64,000 nucleotides of DNA. Origin: Lachnospiraceae bacterium. GTDB taxonomy: Bacteria; Bacillota; Clostridia; Lachnospirales; Lachnospiraceae. The notes beneath the pieces are model-generated. The model made no database searches, had not been told where the DNA came from, and was given only the letters and a program-made list of their open reading frames with translations. Of the stretch, positions 1 to 8,631 are shown piece by piece (the stretch's first letter is position 1; each line of letters opens with the position of its first letter). Made by a program: the position numbers and the translations under genes. The stretch is from positions 1 to 64,000 of the forward strand of contig VSOC01000001.1 of NCBI GenBank assembly GCA_009774615.1, written 5' to 3'.

Positions 1-3
1 ATT

Positions 4-1251
4 ATGGTAAATCAAGTGATGGAGTTTATTTCCCGGTTTGACCCGGAAGTGGGACAGGCGATTGAGGCGGAAGCGACCAGGCAGAGGAGGAATCTGGAAC
101 TGATTGCTTCGGAAAATATCGTGTCCGAGCCGGTGATGATGGCGATGGGTACAGTGCTGACGAATAAATATGCGGAAGGTTATGCAGGAAAGCGCTATTA
201 CGGCGGCTGCCAGTGTGTGGATGTGGTGGAAACCATTGCCATTGAGCGGGCAAAGAAGCTGTTTGGCTGTGATTATGCGAACGTCCAGCCCCATTCCGGT
301 GCACAGGCAAATATGGCGGTGTTTATCGCGATGCTGGAGCCGGGCGATACCGTTATGGGCATGAGCTTAGACTGCGGGGGACATTTAACCCATGGTTCAC
401 CGGTGAACTTTTCCGGAAAATATTTCCATATTGTTCCTTACGGCGTGAATGAAGAGGGATGGATTGATTACGACGAGGTGGAGCGTCTGGCGATGGAGAA
501 TAAACCGAAGCTGATTGTCGCCGGAGCCAGTGCTTATGGAAGGGTAATTGATTTTAAGCGCTTCCGTGAGATTGCCGATAAGTGCGGCGCTTATTTAATG
601 GTGGATATGGCACACATCGCCGGGCTGGTTGCCGCCGGGCTTCATCCAAGTCCGATTCCCTACGCCCATGTGGTGACGACGACGACCCACAAGACCTTAA
701 GAGGGCCAAGGGGCGGTTTGATTCTGGCTAATCAGGAGGCTACGGATAAGTTTAACTTTAACAAGGCGATCTTCCCGGGAACCCAGGGCGGGCCGTTAGA
801 GCATATTATTGCAGGCAAGGCGGTGTGTTTTGGCGAGGCGTTAAAGCCGGAGTTTAAGACCTACCAGGAGCAGGTGGTAAAGAATGCAAAGGCATTGGCG
901 GCTGCATTAGAGAAGCAGGGCTTTCATATCTTAACCGGAGGCACGGACAACCACTTAATGCTGGTTGACCTGCGGGGCATGGATGTATCGGGCAAGGAAT
1001 TGCAGAACCGCTGCGATGAAGTGTTTATTACCTTAAATAAGAACACGGTTCCTAATGATCCGAGAAGTCCGTTTGTTACTTCGGGCGTGCGTATCGGAAC
1101 TCCGGCCGTGACGACCAGAGGATTAAAAGAAGAGGATATGGATAAGATTGCTGCGTGTATCTGGCTGGCAGCTACGGATTTTGAGGCGAAGGCCGACTAC
1201 ATCCGCGGGGAAGTGGAGAAGATCTGCGGGAAATATCCTTTGTATGCGTAA
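4..1251 (+). CDS. glyA: serine hydroxymethyltransferase
   Basis: Converts serine and tetrahydrofolate to glycine and 5,10-methylene-THF, a cytosolic PLP enzyme of one-carbon metabolism. The 415-residue length is normal for the family. The N-terminal LELIASENIVS block, the YAEGYAGKRYYGGC block and the PLP-lysine segment TTTTHKTLRGPRGG (about residues 221-234) are all present, followed by the glycine-rich FPGTQGGPLEH segment. The start lies only three bases into the window, so its ribosome site is not visible and a slightly earlier start cannot be excluded. A strong terminator follows, so it looks like the last or only gene of its transcript. Confidence 0.97.
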   Translation: MVNQVMEFISRFDPEVGQAIEAEATRQRRNLELIASENIVSEPVMMAMGTVLTNKYAEGYAGKRYYGGCQCVDVVETIAIERAKKLFGCDYANVQPHSGAQANMAVFIAMLEPGDTVMGMSLDCGGHLTHGSPVNFSGKYFHIVPYGVNEEGWIDYDEVERLAMENKPKLIVAGASAYGRVIDFKRFREIADKCGAYLMVDMAHIAGLVAAGLHPSPIPYAHVVTTTTHKTLRGPRGGLILANQEATDKFNFNKAIFPGTQGGPLEHIIAGKAVCFGEALKPEFKTYQEQVVKNAKALAAALEKQGFHILTGGTDNHLMLVDLRGMDVSGKELQNRCDEVFITLNKNTVPNDPRSPFVTSGVRIGTPAVTTRGLKEEDMDKIAACIWLAATDFEAKADYIRGEVEKICGKYPLYA

Positions 1252-1293
1252 GGAAAGTTAAACGTTGATTTCATAGAAAAATAAACAAAAGGT

Positions 1294-1349
1294 AAAATCT
1301 GCCTTGTGTACCGGAGTTTTTTCCGGTATTTACAGGGCAGATTTTTTTA
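1294..1349 (+). terminator. rho-independent terminator after glyA
   Basis: AAAATCTGCC (1294-1303) pairs with GGCAGATTTT (1336-1345). An inner stem (ACCGGA/TCCGGT) closes on a T-rich loop, and a T-run follows. It separates glyA from the next operon. Confidence 0.9.
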
Positions 1350-1478
1350 TGCATTTTTGTAAATATTTACCTTGTAAAAACAGTATCTGACAGGCTTTGA
1401 TAAATTTATAGATTATTAATGAAAAATTATGGATTTAAAGCCGAAAAAATAGATAAATAATAAAAAAATAAAAAAGAC

Positions 1479-1507
1479 TTGACATTTTATTTGTGCAATA
1501 GTACAAT
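1479..1507 (+). promoter_or_regulatory. sigma-A promoter of the URO-D/ABC transporter operon
   Basis: TTGACA (1479-1484), a 17-nt spacer and TACAAT (1502-1507) give a near-consensus housekeeping promoter. The 30 bases upstream are almost pure A/T, as in an UP element. Transcription would start near 1514, leaving about 150 nt of untranslated leader before the URO-D gene. Confidence 0.85.
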
Positions 1508-1540
1508 GGCTGATATAATCACTGATATAATTAGAAGGAA

Positions 1541-1612
1541 ACCCAAACGAGCAGACCGAAGAATATCGTTGCTGTGAACGTGTAATCAGCAACCGAATAT
1601 TTACGCTTGGGT
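1541..1612 (+). promoter_or_regulatory. structured 5' leader of the URO-D operon
   Basis: Nested complementarity fills the leader. ACCCAAACG (1541-1549) faces CGCTTGGGT (1604-1612) with one mismatch. AATATCG faces CGAATATT, and GTTGCTG (1568-1574) faces CAGCAAC (1587-1593). The core resembles the palindromes at 2720 and 7291. I recognise no known riboswitch; it may be a cis-regulatory RNA or an inserted repeat. Confidence 0.5.
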
Positions 1613-1665
1613 GTAAGAAACAAAAAAGAAACAAAAAACGAAAACAAGAAGAAAGGCTAAGAGGG

Positions 1666-2625
1666 ATGAAAAAGAAGGAGAGGGTATTTGCAGCAATCAG
1701 AAAGGAAGCCGTAGATCATGTGCCCACAGGTTTTTCCCTGCATTTTCCCAGGGAAAGTCAGCAGGGGGAAGAGGCTGTTAAGGCGCATCTGCAGTTTTTC
1801 CGGGAAACGGATACGGATATTATTAAGATTATGAATGAAAATCTGGTGCCGGATGCAGGAGATATTCTGCGGCCGAAGGACTGGGATAAGATTCCGTCCT
1901 ATTCCTTAAAGGATGGTTTTATGCAGGCACAGTTAGAGATGGTGAAGCGGATTATGGATCAGGCGGACGGCGATGCATTTTCCGTGGGAACACTCCATGG
2001 AATCTGTGCTTCGGCGATTCATCCGATAGAAGCACGTTACGGTTATGAAAAGGTGCGGGAGATGTTCTGTGTGCACCTGCGGGAGGATAAGCAGCCAGTA
2101 GTTGAGGCGTGGAAGCGGATCTGCGACGGGATGTGCCAGTTGGCGATTGCCTACAGGGAGCTTGGACTTGACGGAATATACTATGCAGGTCTGGGAGCGG
2201 AAAAGCGGTATTTTACCGATGAAGAATTTGAAGCATTTATTGCCCCGTTGGATAAAGAGATCTTAAAGGCTTCCAAAGAAGCAGGAAATATTAACTTTAT
2301 GCACATGTGCAAGGACGGCCTGAACATGGAGCGCTATGCTTCCTATGCCGACCTGGCCGACGTGGTCAACTGGGGCGTATACGAAACGGATTTCAGTCTG
2401 GAAGAAGGAAGAAAGCTTTTCCCCAAAGCAACGGTTATGGGTGGTCTTGCAAACCGCAAGGGCGTTATGGTTGACGGAACGACAGAGGAATTAAAGGAAG
2501 CAGCAAAGGCAGTGATCCGCGATTTTGGAAAAGAAGGATTTATTCTGGGGGCGGACTGCACCCTGCCTACCGAGATTCCCTATGAGCGGATTCGGGCGAT
2601 TGCAGAGGCAGCCAGAGAGATTTAA
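1666..2625 (+). CDS. uroporphyrinogen decarboxylase (URO-D) family protein
   Basis: A 319-residue protein with the N-terminal KKKERVFAAIRKEAVDHVP signature of URO-D-superfamily proteins and the ending GGLANRKG..GFILGADCTLPTEIPYERIRA typical of the family. Members are true heme-pathway decarboxylases or MtaA-like corrinoid methyltransferases. The transporter context and absence of other heme genes argue against heme synthesis here. I infer a role in handling the compound imported by the downstream ABC system, but the substrate is unknown. It is the first gene of the operon, preceded by AGAAAGG and AAGAGGG purine runs. Confidence 0.85.
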   Translation: MKKKERVFAAIRKEAVDHVPTGFSLHFPRESQQGEEAVKAHLQFFRETDTDIIKIMNENLVPDAGDILRPKDWDKIPSYSLKDGFMQAQLEMVKRIMDQADGDAFSVGTLHGICASAIHPIEARYGYEKVREMFCVHLREDKQPVVEAWKRICDGMCQLAIAYRELGLDGIYYAGLGAEKRYFTDEEFEAFIAPLDKEILKASKEAGNINFMHMCKDGLNMERYASYADLADVVNWGVYETDFSLEEGRKLFPKATVMGGLANRKGVMVDGTTEELKEAAKAVIRDFGKEGFILGADCTLPTEIPYERIRAIAEAAREI

Positions 2626-2719
2626 GCGGTCAGAAAAGTAAGAATTAAGAACTTAGAAGTAAGAAGCGGTAAAACTTATGGATTAGTTTCTGATGATAAA
2701 TCCGGACAGTGAAGCAGGT

Positions 2720-2745
2720 GTTGCTGTGAAGGTATGAACAGTAAC
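2720..2745. repeat. 26-nt palindromic intergenic element, copy 2
   Basis: GTTGCTGT (2720-2727) pairs with ACAGTAAC (2738-2745) across a short loop. The same 26-nt layout occurs at 1568-1593 and 7291-7316. Confidence 0.55.
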
Positions 2746-2782
2746 CAGCAGGCAGTTGGCAAAGATGAAGGAGGAAAAGAGA

Positions 2783-4231
2783 ATGAGAAAAAGAACATTG
2801 GCAGCAGTATTAAGCGCAGCAGTATTGGCTGGCGTAATGACCGGATGCGGCGGTGGTTCGGGAACGGATACCACGACGGCAGCCCCGGCAGACGGCAGCG
2901 CACAGAAGACCGAGGCTGCACCGGCAGGAGAGGACGCCTGGGAAGATGCAGGAGCACAGGGAGAGCGCAGGGCATTTCCGGCAGGAACAATCACCATGTA
3001 CGGTACAGGACAGCCGCAGTACCTATTGGAGTATTTTAATGCATGGCTGGAGAGAAATCAGGATATCGCCGCGGGAATTACCTTAGAGATGGTGCAGACC
3101 GAGGGTACGGCGCAGAGCCGGGAGAGAATCACGATGACCGCACTGGCAGGGGCGGACGATGATTTGCCGGATGCCGTTTACCTTGACCCGGTAAATATTA
3201 TGGATCTTTCGCAGGCAGGGCTGCTTCGGGACGAAACGGAATATTTACAGCCTTATCTGTCCGAGTTTGTTGACGGTGCAGCGAATGACGCAACCATTAA
3301 CGGAAAGATTTACGGTCTTCCGGATGCGGTACGGCCGAATGTATTATTCTATAATGAAGAAATCTTTAAAAAGTACGATGTTGACCCGGCAATGATGGAT
3401 ACCTTCGAGGGTTATATCGAGGCGGGACGGCAGCTTAAAGAAAAGAGTGACGGAAGTGTTTATCTGTCCTATGTCAGTCCAAGCAGCAAGACCTGGAGAT
3501 ACTGGGGAAGAAGAGGTCTTATGCCGCAGGCGAACGCAAAGATCTGGGACGACGCGGGAAATGTGGTTATCGGCGAAGATCCGGGAACCAAGCTTGCCCT
3601 GACTGCCTTAGATACCATGATGCAGGAAGGTCTGCTCTTAAAGTCGGAGATTATGGAACCGGCCCTCTATGATGCAATTAATAACCAGCAGGTAGCAACC
3701 TTCTACATCGGTGCTTTCTGGGATGAATTCCTGCGCAAGAACTGTCAGGCAGTTTCTGGTCAGTGGCGGGTGATGGCAAGCCCTGTTTTTGAAGAAGTCG
3801 GAACGACCGGCGCTCCTGTATCGACCTATTTCTGTATCGTGAACAAGGGAGATAATACTTATGCCGAACTTCTGGAAATGATGTGGCACGATTTCCATTT
3901 TGATATTGAATCCAGAAATGCATGGGTTGCCAAGATGGAAGCCGATAATGCACCTTATTCCAATCCGATTACCAAGTCCATGCTGGAAGATGAATTCTGG
4001 AAAGAGCCTTCTGAGTATTACGGCGGAATGTCCTTCAGGGAGATGGAAGGCAAGTGTCTGTCCAACGGTTCAAAGAACCTGATCGTTACCCCGCAGGATG
4101 CACAGGCCGATGAGATTATTTCGGCAGAATTAGAAACCTATATTGCAGGAAATCAGAGTATTGAGGATGCCATTGCAAATATGGATAAGAATTTAAAGGC
4201 AAAGATTGGGCAGGCAGAGATTATCCAGTAA
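2783..4231 (+). CDS. ABC transporter substrate-binding lipoprotein (family 1)
   Basis: Binds the substrate of the ABC importer on the outer face of the membrane. An in-frame TTG exists at 2756, but ATG 2783 has AAGGAGG at 2768-2774 with 8-nt spacing, giving 482 residues. The signal peptide has positive residues (RKR), a hydrophobic stretch and the lipobox MTGC with Cys22 as lipid anchor. A Gly/Thr/Ala-rich linker follows, then a mature domain with the 'GLPDAVRPNVLFYNEEIFKK'-type segment usual in sugar-binding SBPs. It lies between the URO-D gene and two MalF/MalG-type permeases. No ATPase gene is in the operon, so a shared MsmK-like ATPase is inferred. The substrate is unknown. Confidence 0.93.
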   Translation: MRKRTLAAVLSAAVLAGVMTGCGGGSGTDTTTAAPADGSAQKTEAAPAGEDAWEDAGAQGERRAFPAGTITMYGTGQPQYLLEYFNAWLERNQDIAAGITLEMVQTEGTAQSRERITMTALAGADDDLPDAVYLDPVNIMDLSQAGLLRDETEYLQPYLSEFVDGAANDATINGKIYGLPDAVRPNVLFYNEEIFKKYDVDPAMMDTFEGYIEAGRQLKEKSDGSVYLSYVSPSSKTWRYWGRRGLMPQANAKIWDDAGNVVIGEDPGTKLALTALDTMMQEGLLLKSEIMEPALYDAINNQQVATFYIGAFWDEFLRKNCQAVSGQWRVMASPVFEEVGTTGAPVSTYFCIVNKGDNTYAELLEMMWHDFHFDIESRNAWVAKMEADNAPYSNPITKSMLEDEFWKEPSEYYGGMSFREMEGKCLSNGSKNLIVTPQDAQADEIISAELETYIAGNQSIEDAIANMDKNLKAKIGQAEIIQ

Positions 4232-4282
4232 AGCATTATGCGCCCACAGGTGAGCGTACCACGATAAATGAACGTCTGTGGG

Positions 4283-4320
4283 AAAGGGCTGCTGCAGGAG
4301 GGTGCAGCAGCCCTTTGTTT
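4283..4320 (+). terminator. strong intra-operon hairpin after the SBP gene
   Basis: A perfect 14-bp stem (AAAGGGCTGCTGCA at 4283-4296 with its complement at 4303-4316) closes a 6-nt loop and is followed by a few T. In ABC operons such a hairpin often stabilises or partly terminates the SBP message, giving more binding protein than permease. Confidence 0.75.
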
Positions 4321-4395
4321 ATACGCAGCCCCATGCAGAGGAAATTAAATATTTATTTGGAGTGTAAACATTGTTTTGGTGACGGGAGGGTTTTT

Positions 4396-5265
4396 ATGCT
4401 GAAAACGTTAAAAAAATATCGCGCCCCTTATTTGTTCATCCTTCCATTTTTCATCCTGTTTCTGGTTTTTCAGCTGATTCCTACGGTCTGGACGTTTTAT
4501 ATCAGTCTGACCAACTGGAGGGGGATTGGGGACCCTGTGTTTTGCGGGTTTGAGAATTACAGGAAGCTGATGCTGGACAATATGTTCTGGGATGCGCTGA
4601 AAAATACGGTGGTTTACTGGCTGACCGGGCTGGTATTGATTCTGGTATTTGCGGTTTTGATTGCCAATTTGCTGAATTCAGAGCTTTTGCACGGAAGGGT
4701 GTTTTTTAAAACGGTGACTTTCCTGCCCAATATCTGTGCGGCGATTGCCATGGGTTTGATTTTTCGTATGCTCTTTGACGAGAACACCGGTTTAATCAAT
4801 GAAGCTTTGCAGGCGGTTGGCGGGAAAAGAATTCCCTGGATGACAAGCACGGAGTATTCAAAGCTTCCCGTGATTATCCTGAACGTGTGGAGAAATACGC
4901 CGTGGTTTACCATGATTATCTTATCCGGGCTTTTAAATATTTCCAGGGATTACTATGAAGCAGCTACCGTGGACGGGGCAGGACGATGGAAGCAGTTCTG
5001 GTATATTACCATGCCTTCCTTAAAGAATATTTTATTCTTTTGTTCCATTACCCTGACGGTGGACAGCTGGAAGATCTTTAACGAGTCCTATATTCTGCCG
5101 GGACCGGGAACCTCGAATACTTCCCTCTTCCAGTACATGTACGAGTCCGGCTTTAATATTTTCAATATGGGATTTGCTTCGGCGATTGGTGTGATTTTAA
5201 TCATTATCCTTGCTGTATTGTCCATGGTGCAGATGGCAGCCAGGCGGCAGCAGGGGGAAATTTAG
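4396..5265 (+). CDS. ABC transporter permease (MalF-type)
   Basis: Inner-membrane channel subunit of the importer. ATG 4396 is preferred over an upstream in-frame codon at 4315 because that codon lies inside the hairpin and GGGAGGG (4384-4390) sits just before 4396. The product has 289 residues with six hydrophobic segments, the first at about residues 12-35. The EAA-loop sequence YYEAATVDGAGRWKQFWYITMPSL near residue 195 is the ATPase contact of sugar-type permeases. It is followed closely by the second permease. Confidence 0.93.
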   Translation: MLKTLKKYRAPYLFILPFFILFLVFQLIPTVWTFYISLTNWRGIGDPVFCGFENYRKLMLDNMFWDALKNTVVYWLTGLVLILVFAVLIANLLNSELLHGRVFFKTVTFLPNICAAIAMGLIFRMLFDENTGLINEALQAVGGKRIPWMTSTEYSKLPVIILNVWRNTPWFTMIILSGLLNISRDYYEAATVDGAGRWKQFWYITMPSLKNILFFCSITLTVDSWKIFNESYILPGPGTSNTSLFQYMYESGFNIFNMGFASAIGVILIIILAVLSMVQMAARRQQGEI

Positions 5266-5281
5266 CCAAGGAGGGATGAGA

Positions 5282-6121
5282 GTGAACCGAAAAGGAAAAC
5301 GTCGTCTGGTGACATGGACGGTACATTTGCTTCTGCTTTTGATTTCGCTGATCTGTATTCTGCCGATTTTATGGATGTGCCTGATTTCCATTAAACCGAC
5401 ATCCGAAACCATGAGCGGTTTTCAGTCGATTTGGGTTTATCACCCTACGTTTGCAAATTTTAAGCGCCTGTTTGCGATGATTCCCATAGCACAGAATGCG
5501 TGGAACAGTGTGTTTACAACCCTGATGGGTACGGTGACTTCCCTGTTTTTCTGTGCACTGGCGGGATTTGCTTTTGCAAAGTACCAGTTCCCGGGAAGGA
5601 ATTTTTTGTTTTATTTTGTGATTGCCACGATGCTTGTTCCTCCGGAAGTGGGGGCAGTTCCGCTCTTTATTATTATGAAAAAGCTGAACCTGGTGAACAG
5701 TCTGTGGTCGTTAGTTATCCCCAGGATTGCCACAGCAGTCGGCATTTTCTACATGCATTCCTATATCAGCGATGTACCGGATGAACTGATTCAGGCTGCA
5801 AAGATTGACGGATGCCGGGATTTTGGAATTTTTATACGGATTATTCTTCCGGTAATCAAGCCTGCGCTTTCTTCCTGGGCGGCGGTTACTCTGATTGCGC
5901 GGTGGAATGATTTCTTCTGGCCTCTTTTGTATCTGCGCAAGCAGGCGAAGTATACGCTGATGGTGACGATCTCCATGCTTCCGGTCAGCGAGGGGCTTTC
6001 TACACCCTGGCCGGTAATTCTTGCAGGAACAACACTTGTCATTATTCCGATTATTATGCTATACTTGGTATTGCAGACTTTCCAGAAGGCAGGGATGATG
6101 ATGGGGGCTGTTAAGGGCTAG
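5282..6121 (+). CDS. ABC transporter permease (MalG-type)
   Basis: Partner permease of the preceding gene, 279 residues with six membrane segments. The EAA loop reads IQAAKIDGCRDFGIFIRIIL near residue 175. The start was chosen as GTG 5282, because AAGGAGG (5268-5274) is 7 nt upstream. The in-frame ATG at 5276 directly abuts that site and is less likely. Together with the SBP it forms a CUT1-like importer lacking its own ATPase. Confidence 0.92.
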   Translation: MNRKGKRRLVTWTVHLLLLLISLICILPILWMCLISIKPTSETMSGFQSIWVYHPTFANFKRLFAMIPIAQNAWNSVFTTLMGTVTSLFFCALAGFAFAKYQFPGRNFLFYFVIATMLVPPEVGAVPLFIIMKKLNLVNSLWSLVIPRIATAVGIFYMHSYISDVPDELIQAAKIDGCRDFGIFIRIILPVIKPALSSWAAVTLIARWNDFFWPLLYLRKQAKYTLMVTISMLPVSEGLSTPWPVILAGTTLVIIPIIMLYLVLQTFQKAGMMMGAVKG

Positions 6122-6198
6122 TACTGCATCGTTTTTGCTGGTGAATGTTTGGCCATGATGTAAGGCGAATGAAAAAAAACAAAGATAAGGGGGCCGCC

Positions 6199-6831
6199 AT
6201 GGGGAATCCGTCGATTAAAGAAACGATCTATGCGTCAGTATTAAAGGATATCCTGGACGGAGCATATCCGCAGGATGCAGTGATTAATGAAAAAACCTTG
6301 ATGGAAGAGTTCGGCGTCAGCAAAGCACCGGTAAGAGAGGCCCTGGTGCAGCTTTGCAGCGAAGGTTTCATTAAAAATATTCCCCGCTTTGGCTACCAGC
6401 TTGTTTCCATTACCCCCAGTGAAATTGTGGAGATGGTAGAATACCGCAAGGTTATTGAACTGGGGGCGTTAGAAAGGGCAGCAGAGCGGATAACGAAGGA
6501 AGATCTTGAGGAATTAAAGGCATTAAACCGGCAGGTGGAACTGGTGGATAAAAAGCACGAGGTAAAGCTTCACTGGGAGATGAATCAAAATTTTCACAAG
6601 AAACTGTGCAGCTTCTGCGGCAACCGCTATCTGGACAAGGCACTGGATGCCTCGCTTAAAGTCTGCGCCCGGATTTCCAATCAGTATTACGTAAAGGTCT
6701 GGGAACATAAGCATGAGGGAGCTTATAAGCACCGGCTGATTGTCCAGGCCATGGAAGAGGGAGATATCGAGCGGGCAAAGGTGATTCTGGCGGAAGATAT
6801 CGAAGAACTTTTAAAAAACAGGGTATGGTAA
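6199..6831 (+). CDS. GntR-family transcriptional regulator (FCD type)
   Basis: DNA-binding repressor or activator, 210 residues from ATG 6199 (AAGGGGG six bases upstream). The N-terminal winged helix-turn-helix includes EKTLMEEFGVSKAPVREAL and LCSEGFIKNIPRFGYQL (about residues 28-75). The C-terminal all-helical effector domain carries histidines and acidic residues of the FCD fold (HWEMNQNFHKKL, HKHEGAYKHR), which in this family bind a metal and small organic acids. It lies in the transporter operon, so autoregulation by the transported compound or a metabolite is likely. An alternative start is ATG 6169. Confidence 0.88.
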   Translation: MGNPSIKETIYASVLKDILDGAYPQDAVINEKTLMEEFGVSKAPVREALVQLCSEGFIKNIPRFGYQLVSITPSEIVEMVEYRKVIELGALERAAERITKEDLEELKALNRQVELVDKKHEVKLHWEMNQNFHKKLCSFCGNRYLDKALDASLKVCARISNQYYVKVWEHKHEGAYKHRLIVQAMEEGDIERAKVILAEDIEELLKNRVW

Positions 6832-6854
6832 AGCATTAAGAAGGATGGGACAAA

Positions 6855-7280
6855 GTGAAAAAAATCGTAGTGATTGACGGCCAGGGCGGCCGGATGGGAA
6901 AGTCGATTATCGAGCAGCTGAAAAAAAACTGTCCGGAAGAACTGGATTTTCGGATTTATGCTTTGGGGACGAACAGTGCAGCAACCCAGGCGATGATCAA
7001 GGGCGGGGCAGATTTTGGCGCTACCGGAGAAAACCCGATAATAGTCAACTGTAAGGATGCCGATATGATTATCGGACCGATTGGGATACTGATTGCAGAT
7101 TCCCTTCTGGGTGAGATAACACCAGCGATGGCTGTTGCTGTCGGTTCCAGTTCTGCCTATAAGATTTTAATTCCGGTAAACCGCTGCAATCATCATATCG
7201 TCGGATGTCAGGAAGCCCCTTTAGGCGAATACCTCCAGCAGGTGTGCCAGGAAGCCGTAAAACAGATGAAAAATAGATAG
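6855..7280 (+). CDS. DUF3842 family protein
   Basis: A 141-residue protein starting with GTG 6855 behind an AAGGATGGG site. It opens with a Rossmann-like glycine motif (KIVVIDGQGGRMGKSI) and has the internal NPIIVNCKDADMIIGPIGI and the C-terminal NRCNHHIVGCQEAPLGEYL with paired Cys and His. This conserved clostridial family is of unknown function. It ends the URO-D/ABC/GntR operon and is followed by a terminator. Confidence 0.85.
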   Translation: MKKIVVIDGQGGRMGKSIIEQLKKNCPEELDFRIYALGTNSAATQAMIKGGADFGATGENPIIVNCKDADMIIGPIGILIADSLLGEITPAMAVAVGSSSAYKILIPVNRCNHHIVGCQEAPLGEYLQQVCQEAVKQMKNR

Positions 7281-7290
7281 TTGTTATCCG

Positions 7291-7316
7291 GCTGCTGTGA
7301 ATAGGTGAACAGCAAT
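7291..7316. repeat. 26-nt palindromic intergenic element, copy 3
   Basis: TGCTGT and ACAGCA form the stem. The sequence GCTGTGAA is shared with the copies at 1568 and 2720. Confidence 0.5.
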
Positions 7317-7326
7317 CATTATCCGT

Positions 7327-7386
7327 ATTCCCGGAACCTTAAATTCTGTGCATTTTGCATAGTGTTAAGGGTTTCGGGATTTTTTG
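7327..7386 (+). terminator. terminator of the URO-D/ABC operon
   Basis: TTCCCGGAACCTTAA pairs with TTAAGGGTTTCGGGA, with G-U pairs, and is followed by TTTTTTG. Confidence 0.85.
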
Positions 7387-7424
7387 TTTCATTTTTTGAT
7401 TCTTTTTTGATTCTTTTCTTTTAC

Positions 7425-7453
7425 TGGACAGTTGGGAAAAAAAACGTTATAAT
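7425..7453 (+). promoter_or_regulatory. sigma-A promoter of the FIST-MCP operon
   Basis: TGGACA (7425-7430), a 17-nt spacer and a perfect TATAAT (7448-7453). The leader contains a stem-loop at 7476-7499 (10-bp stem GTTATTGTTT/AAACAGTAAC, loop AGGC). Confidence 0.82.
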
Positions 7454-7564
7454 GTAGCTGATATGGAAAGTCATGGTTATTGTTTAGGCAAACAGTAACA
7501 ATCGTACCATAAAAAGTACACACCACAAGCATCAACGATTATAAAGAAAGCAGAGGGCAAAATA

Positions 7565-8620
7565 ATGAAACAATTTTTTGGGATGAGCCGAAGCGGAGAT
7601 TTAAGGGAAGCAACCCGCGGTTTATCTAACCCGCAGTTGATTTTACTTATGTCCAACAGCCAGCAATTTGAAACCCATGTTCATGAGTTGGAAAAACTTT
7701 ACCCCCATGTGCCGAGTATTGGTTGTATTGGTATGAGTTATGATACGAATATTGTCGAAAATGGAGTCGGTGTTGCGGCTTTTTCGGATGGAGTGAATGC
7801 CGCGGCAAATGTTTTGGAACATGTTTCTACGGTTCCGGTAAAATATATCCGGCGCATGGAAGAGGATCTTACCCGAGTCAATGCATCGCAGAAGGATACG
7901 GTGTGCATTGATTTCTGTGCGGGAAATGATGCCTGTGTACTGACGACGATACATAGCGCACTGCGCCGCAGGGGAATTTCTCTGGTTGGCGGAACCGGGG
8001 ACGGAGGAAAGATTTCTGCAAACGGCAGGATCTATGAAGATTCTGTGGCTTACGCCCTGGTGAAAAACCTGCATGGGCGTGTTAAGGCTTATAAAGAAAA
8101 TATCTATCATCCTATGGGAAATTATCGTTTTATTGCTTCCAATACTGATAAGGCAAAGTATATGATTGGTTCGCTGAACGGTCAGCCGGCAAAACAGGTG
8201 TACCAGAGCATCTTAAAAGTAACCGAACAGGAGATTTTAACGCAGACCTTTAAGAATCCTTTTGGAAAACTGAACGGGAATGAAACCTGCATTATTTCGA
8301 TAAAAGAAGTCAACGGCAATTCCCTGGCCTGCTTCCGCCAGGTAAATGACTCCGATGTTCTTCTTCTTCTGGAACTTGGAGATTATCAGGAAACCGTGCG
8401 CCAGACCATCCAGAAAATTCAGCATGATTTTCAGCACCGCTCGGCTGTATTTTCGGTCAACTGCCTGTTCCGGTATAAATTATTCAGCAAGGACGGCTAT
8501 ATGCAGAAGTATCTGCAGGATATGAGCGCCCTGGGCAGCCATGCCGGTTTAGTGGGCTACGGAGAACATTACAATAATCAGTTTATTAACCAGTCAATGA
8601 GCTGCGTTGTATTTGAATAG
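7565..8620 (+). CDS. FIST-domain sensory protein
   Basis: A 351-residue protein with the FIST N domain (about 1-200, including IGCIGMSYDTNI and the GGTGDGGKISANGRIYEDSV block) and FIST C domain (about 205-345, ending AGLVGYGEHYNNQFINQSM). FIST domains are predicted small-ligand sensors usually tied to chemotaxis or two-component signalling. The next gene, 11 bases downstream, is a soluble MCP, so the two very likely form a split receptor: FIST senses and the MCP signals. No membrane segment or signal peptide is visible, pointing to a cytosolic sensor. Confidence 0.88.
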   Translation: MKQFFGMSRSGDLREATRGLSNPQLILLMSNSQQFETHVHELEKLYPHVPSIGCIGMSYDTNIVENGVGVAAFSDGVNAAANVLEHVSTVPVKYIRRMEEDLTRVNASQKDTVCIDFCAGNDACVLTTIHSALRRRGISLVGGTGDGGKISANGRIYEDSVAYALVKNLHGRVKAYKENIYHPMGNYRFIASNTDKAKYMIGSLNGQPAKQVYQSILKVTEQEILTQTFKNPFGKLNGNETCIISIKEVNGNSLACFRQVNDSDVLLLLELGDYQETVRQTIQKIQHDFQHRSAVFSVNCLFRYKLFSKDGYMQKYLQDMSALGSHAGLVGYGEHYNNQFINQSMSCVVFE

Positions 8621-8631
8621 GGAGGGACAGC

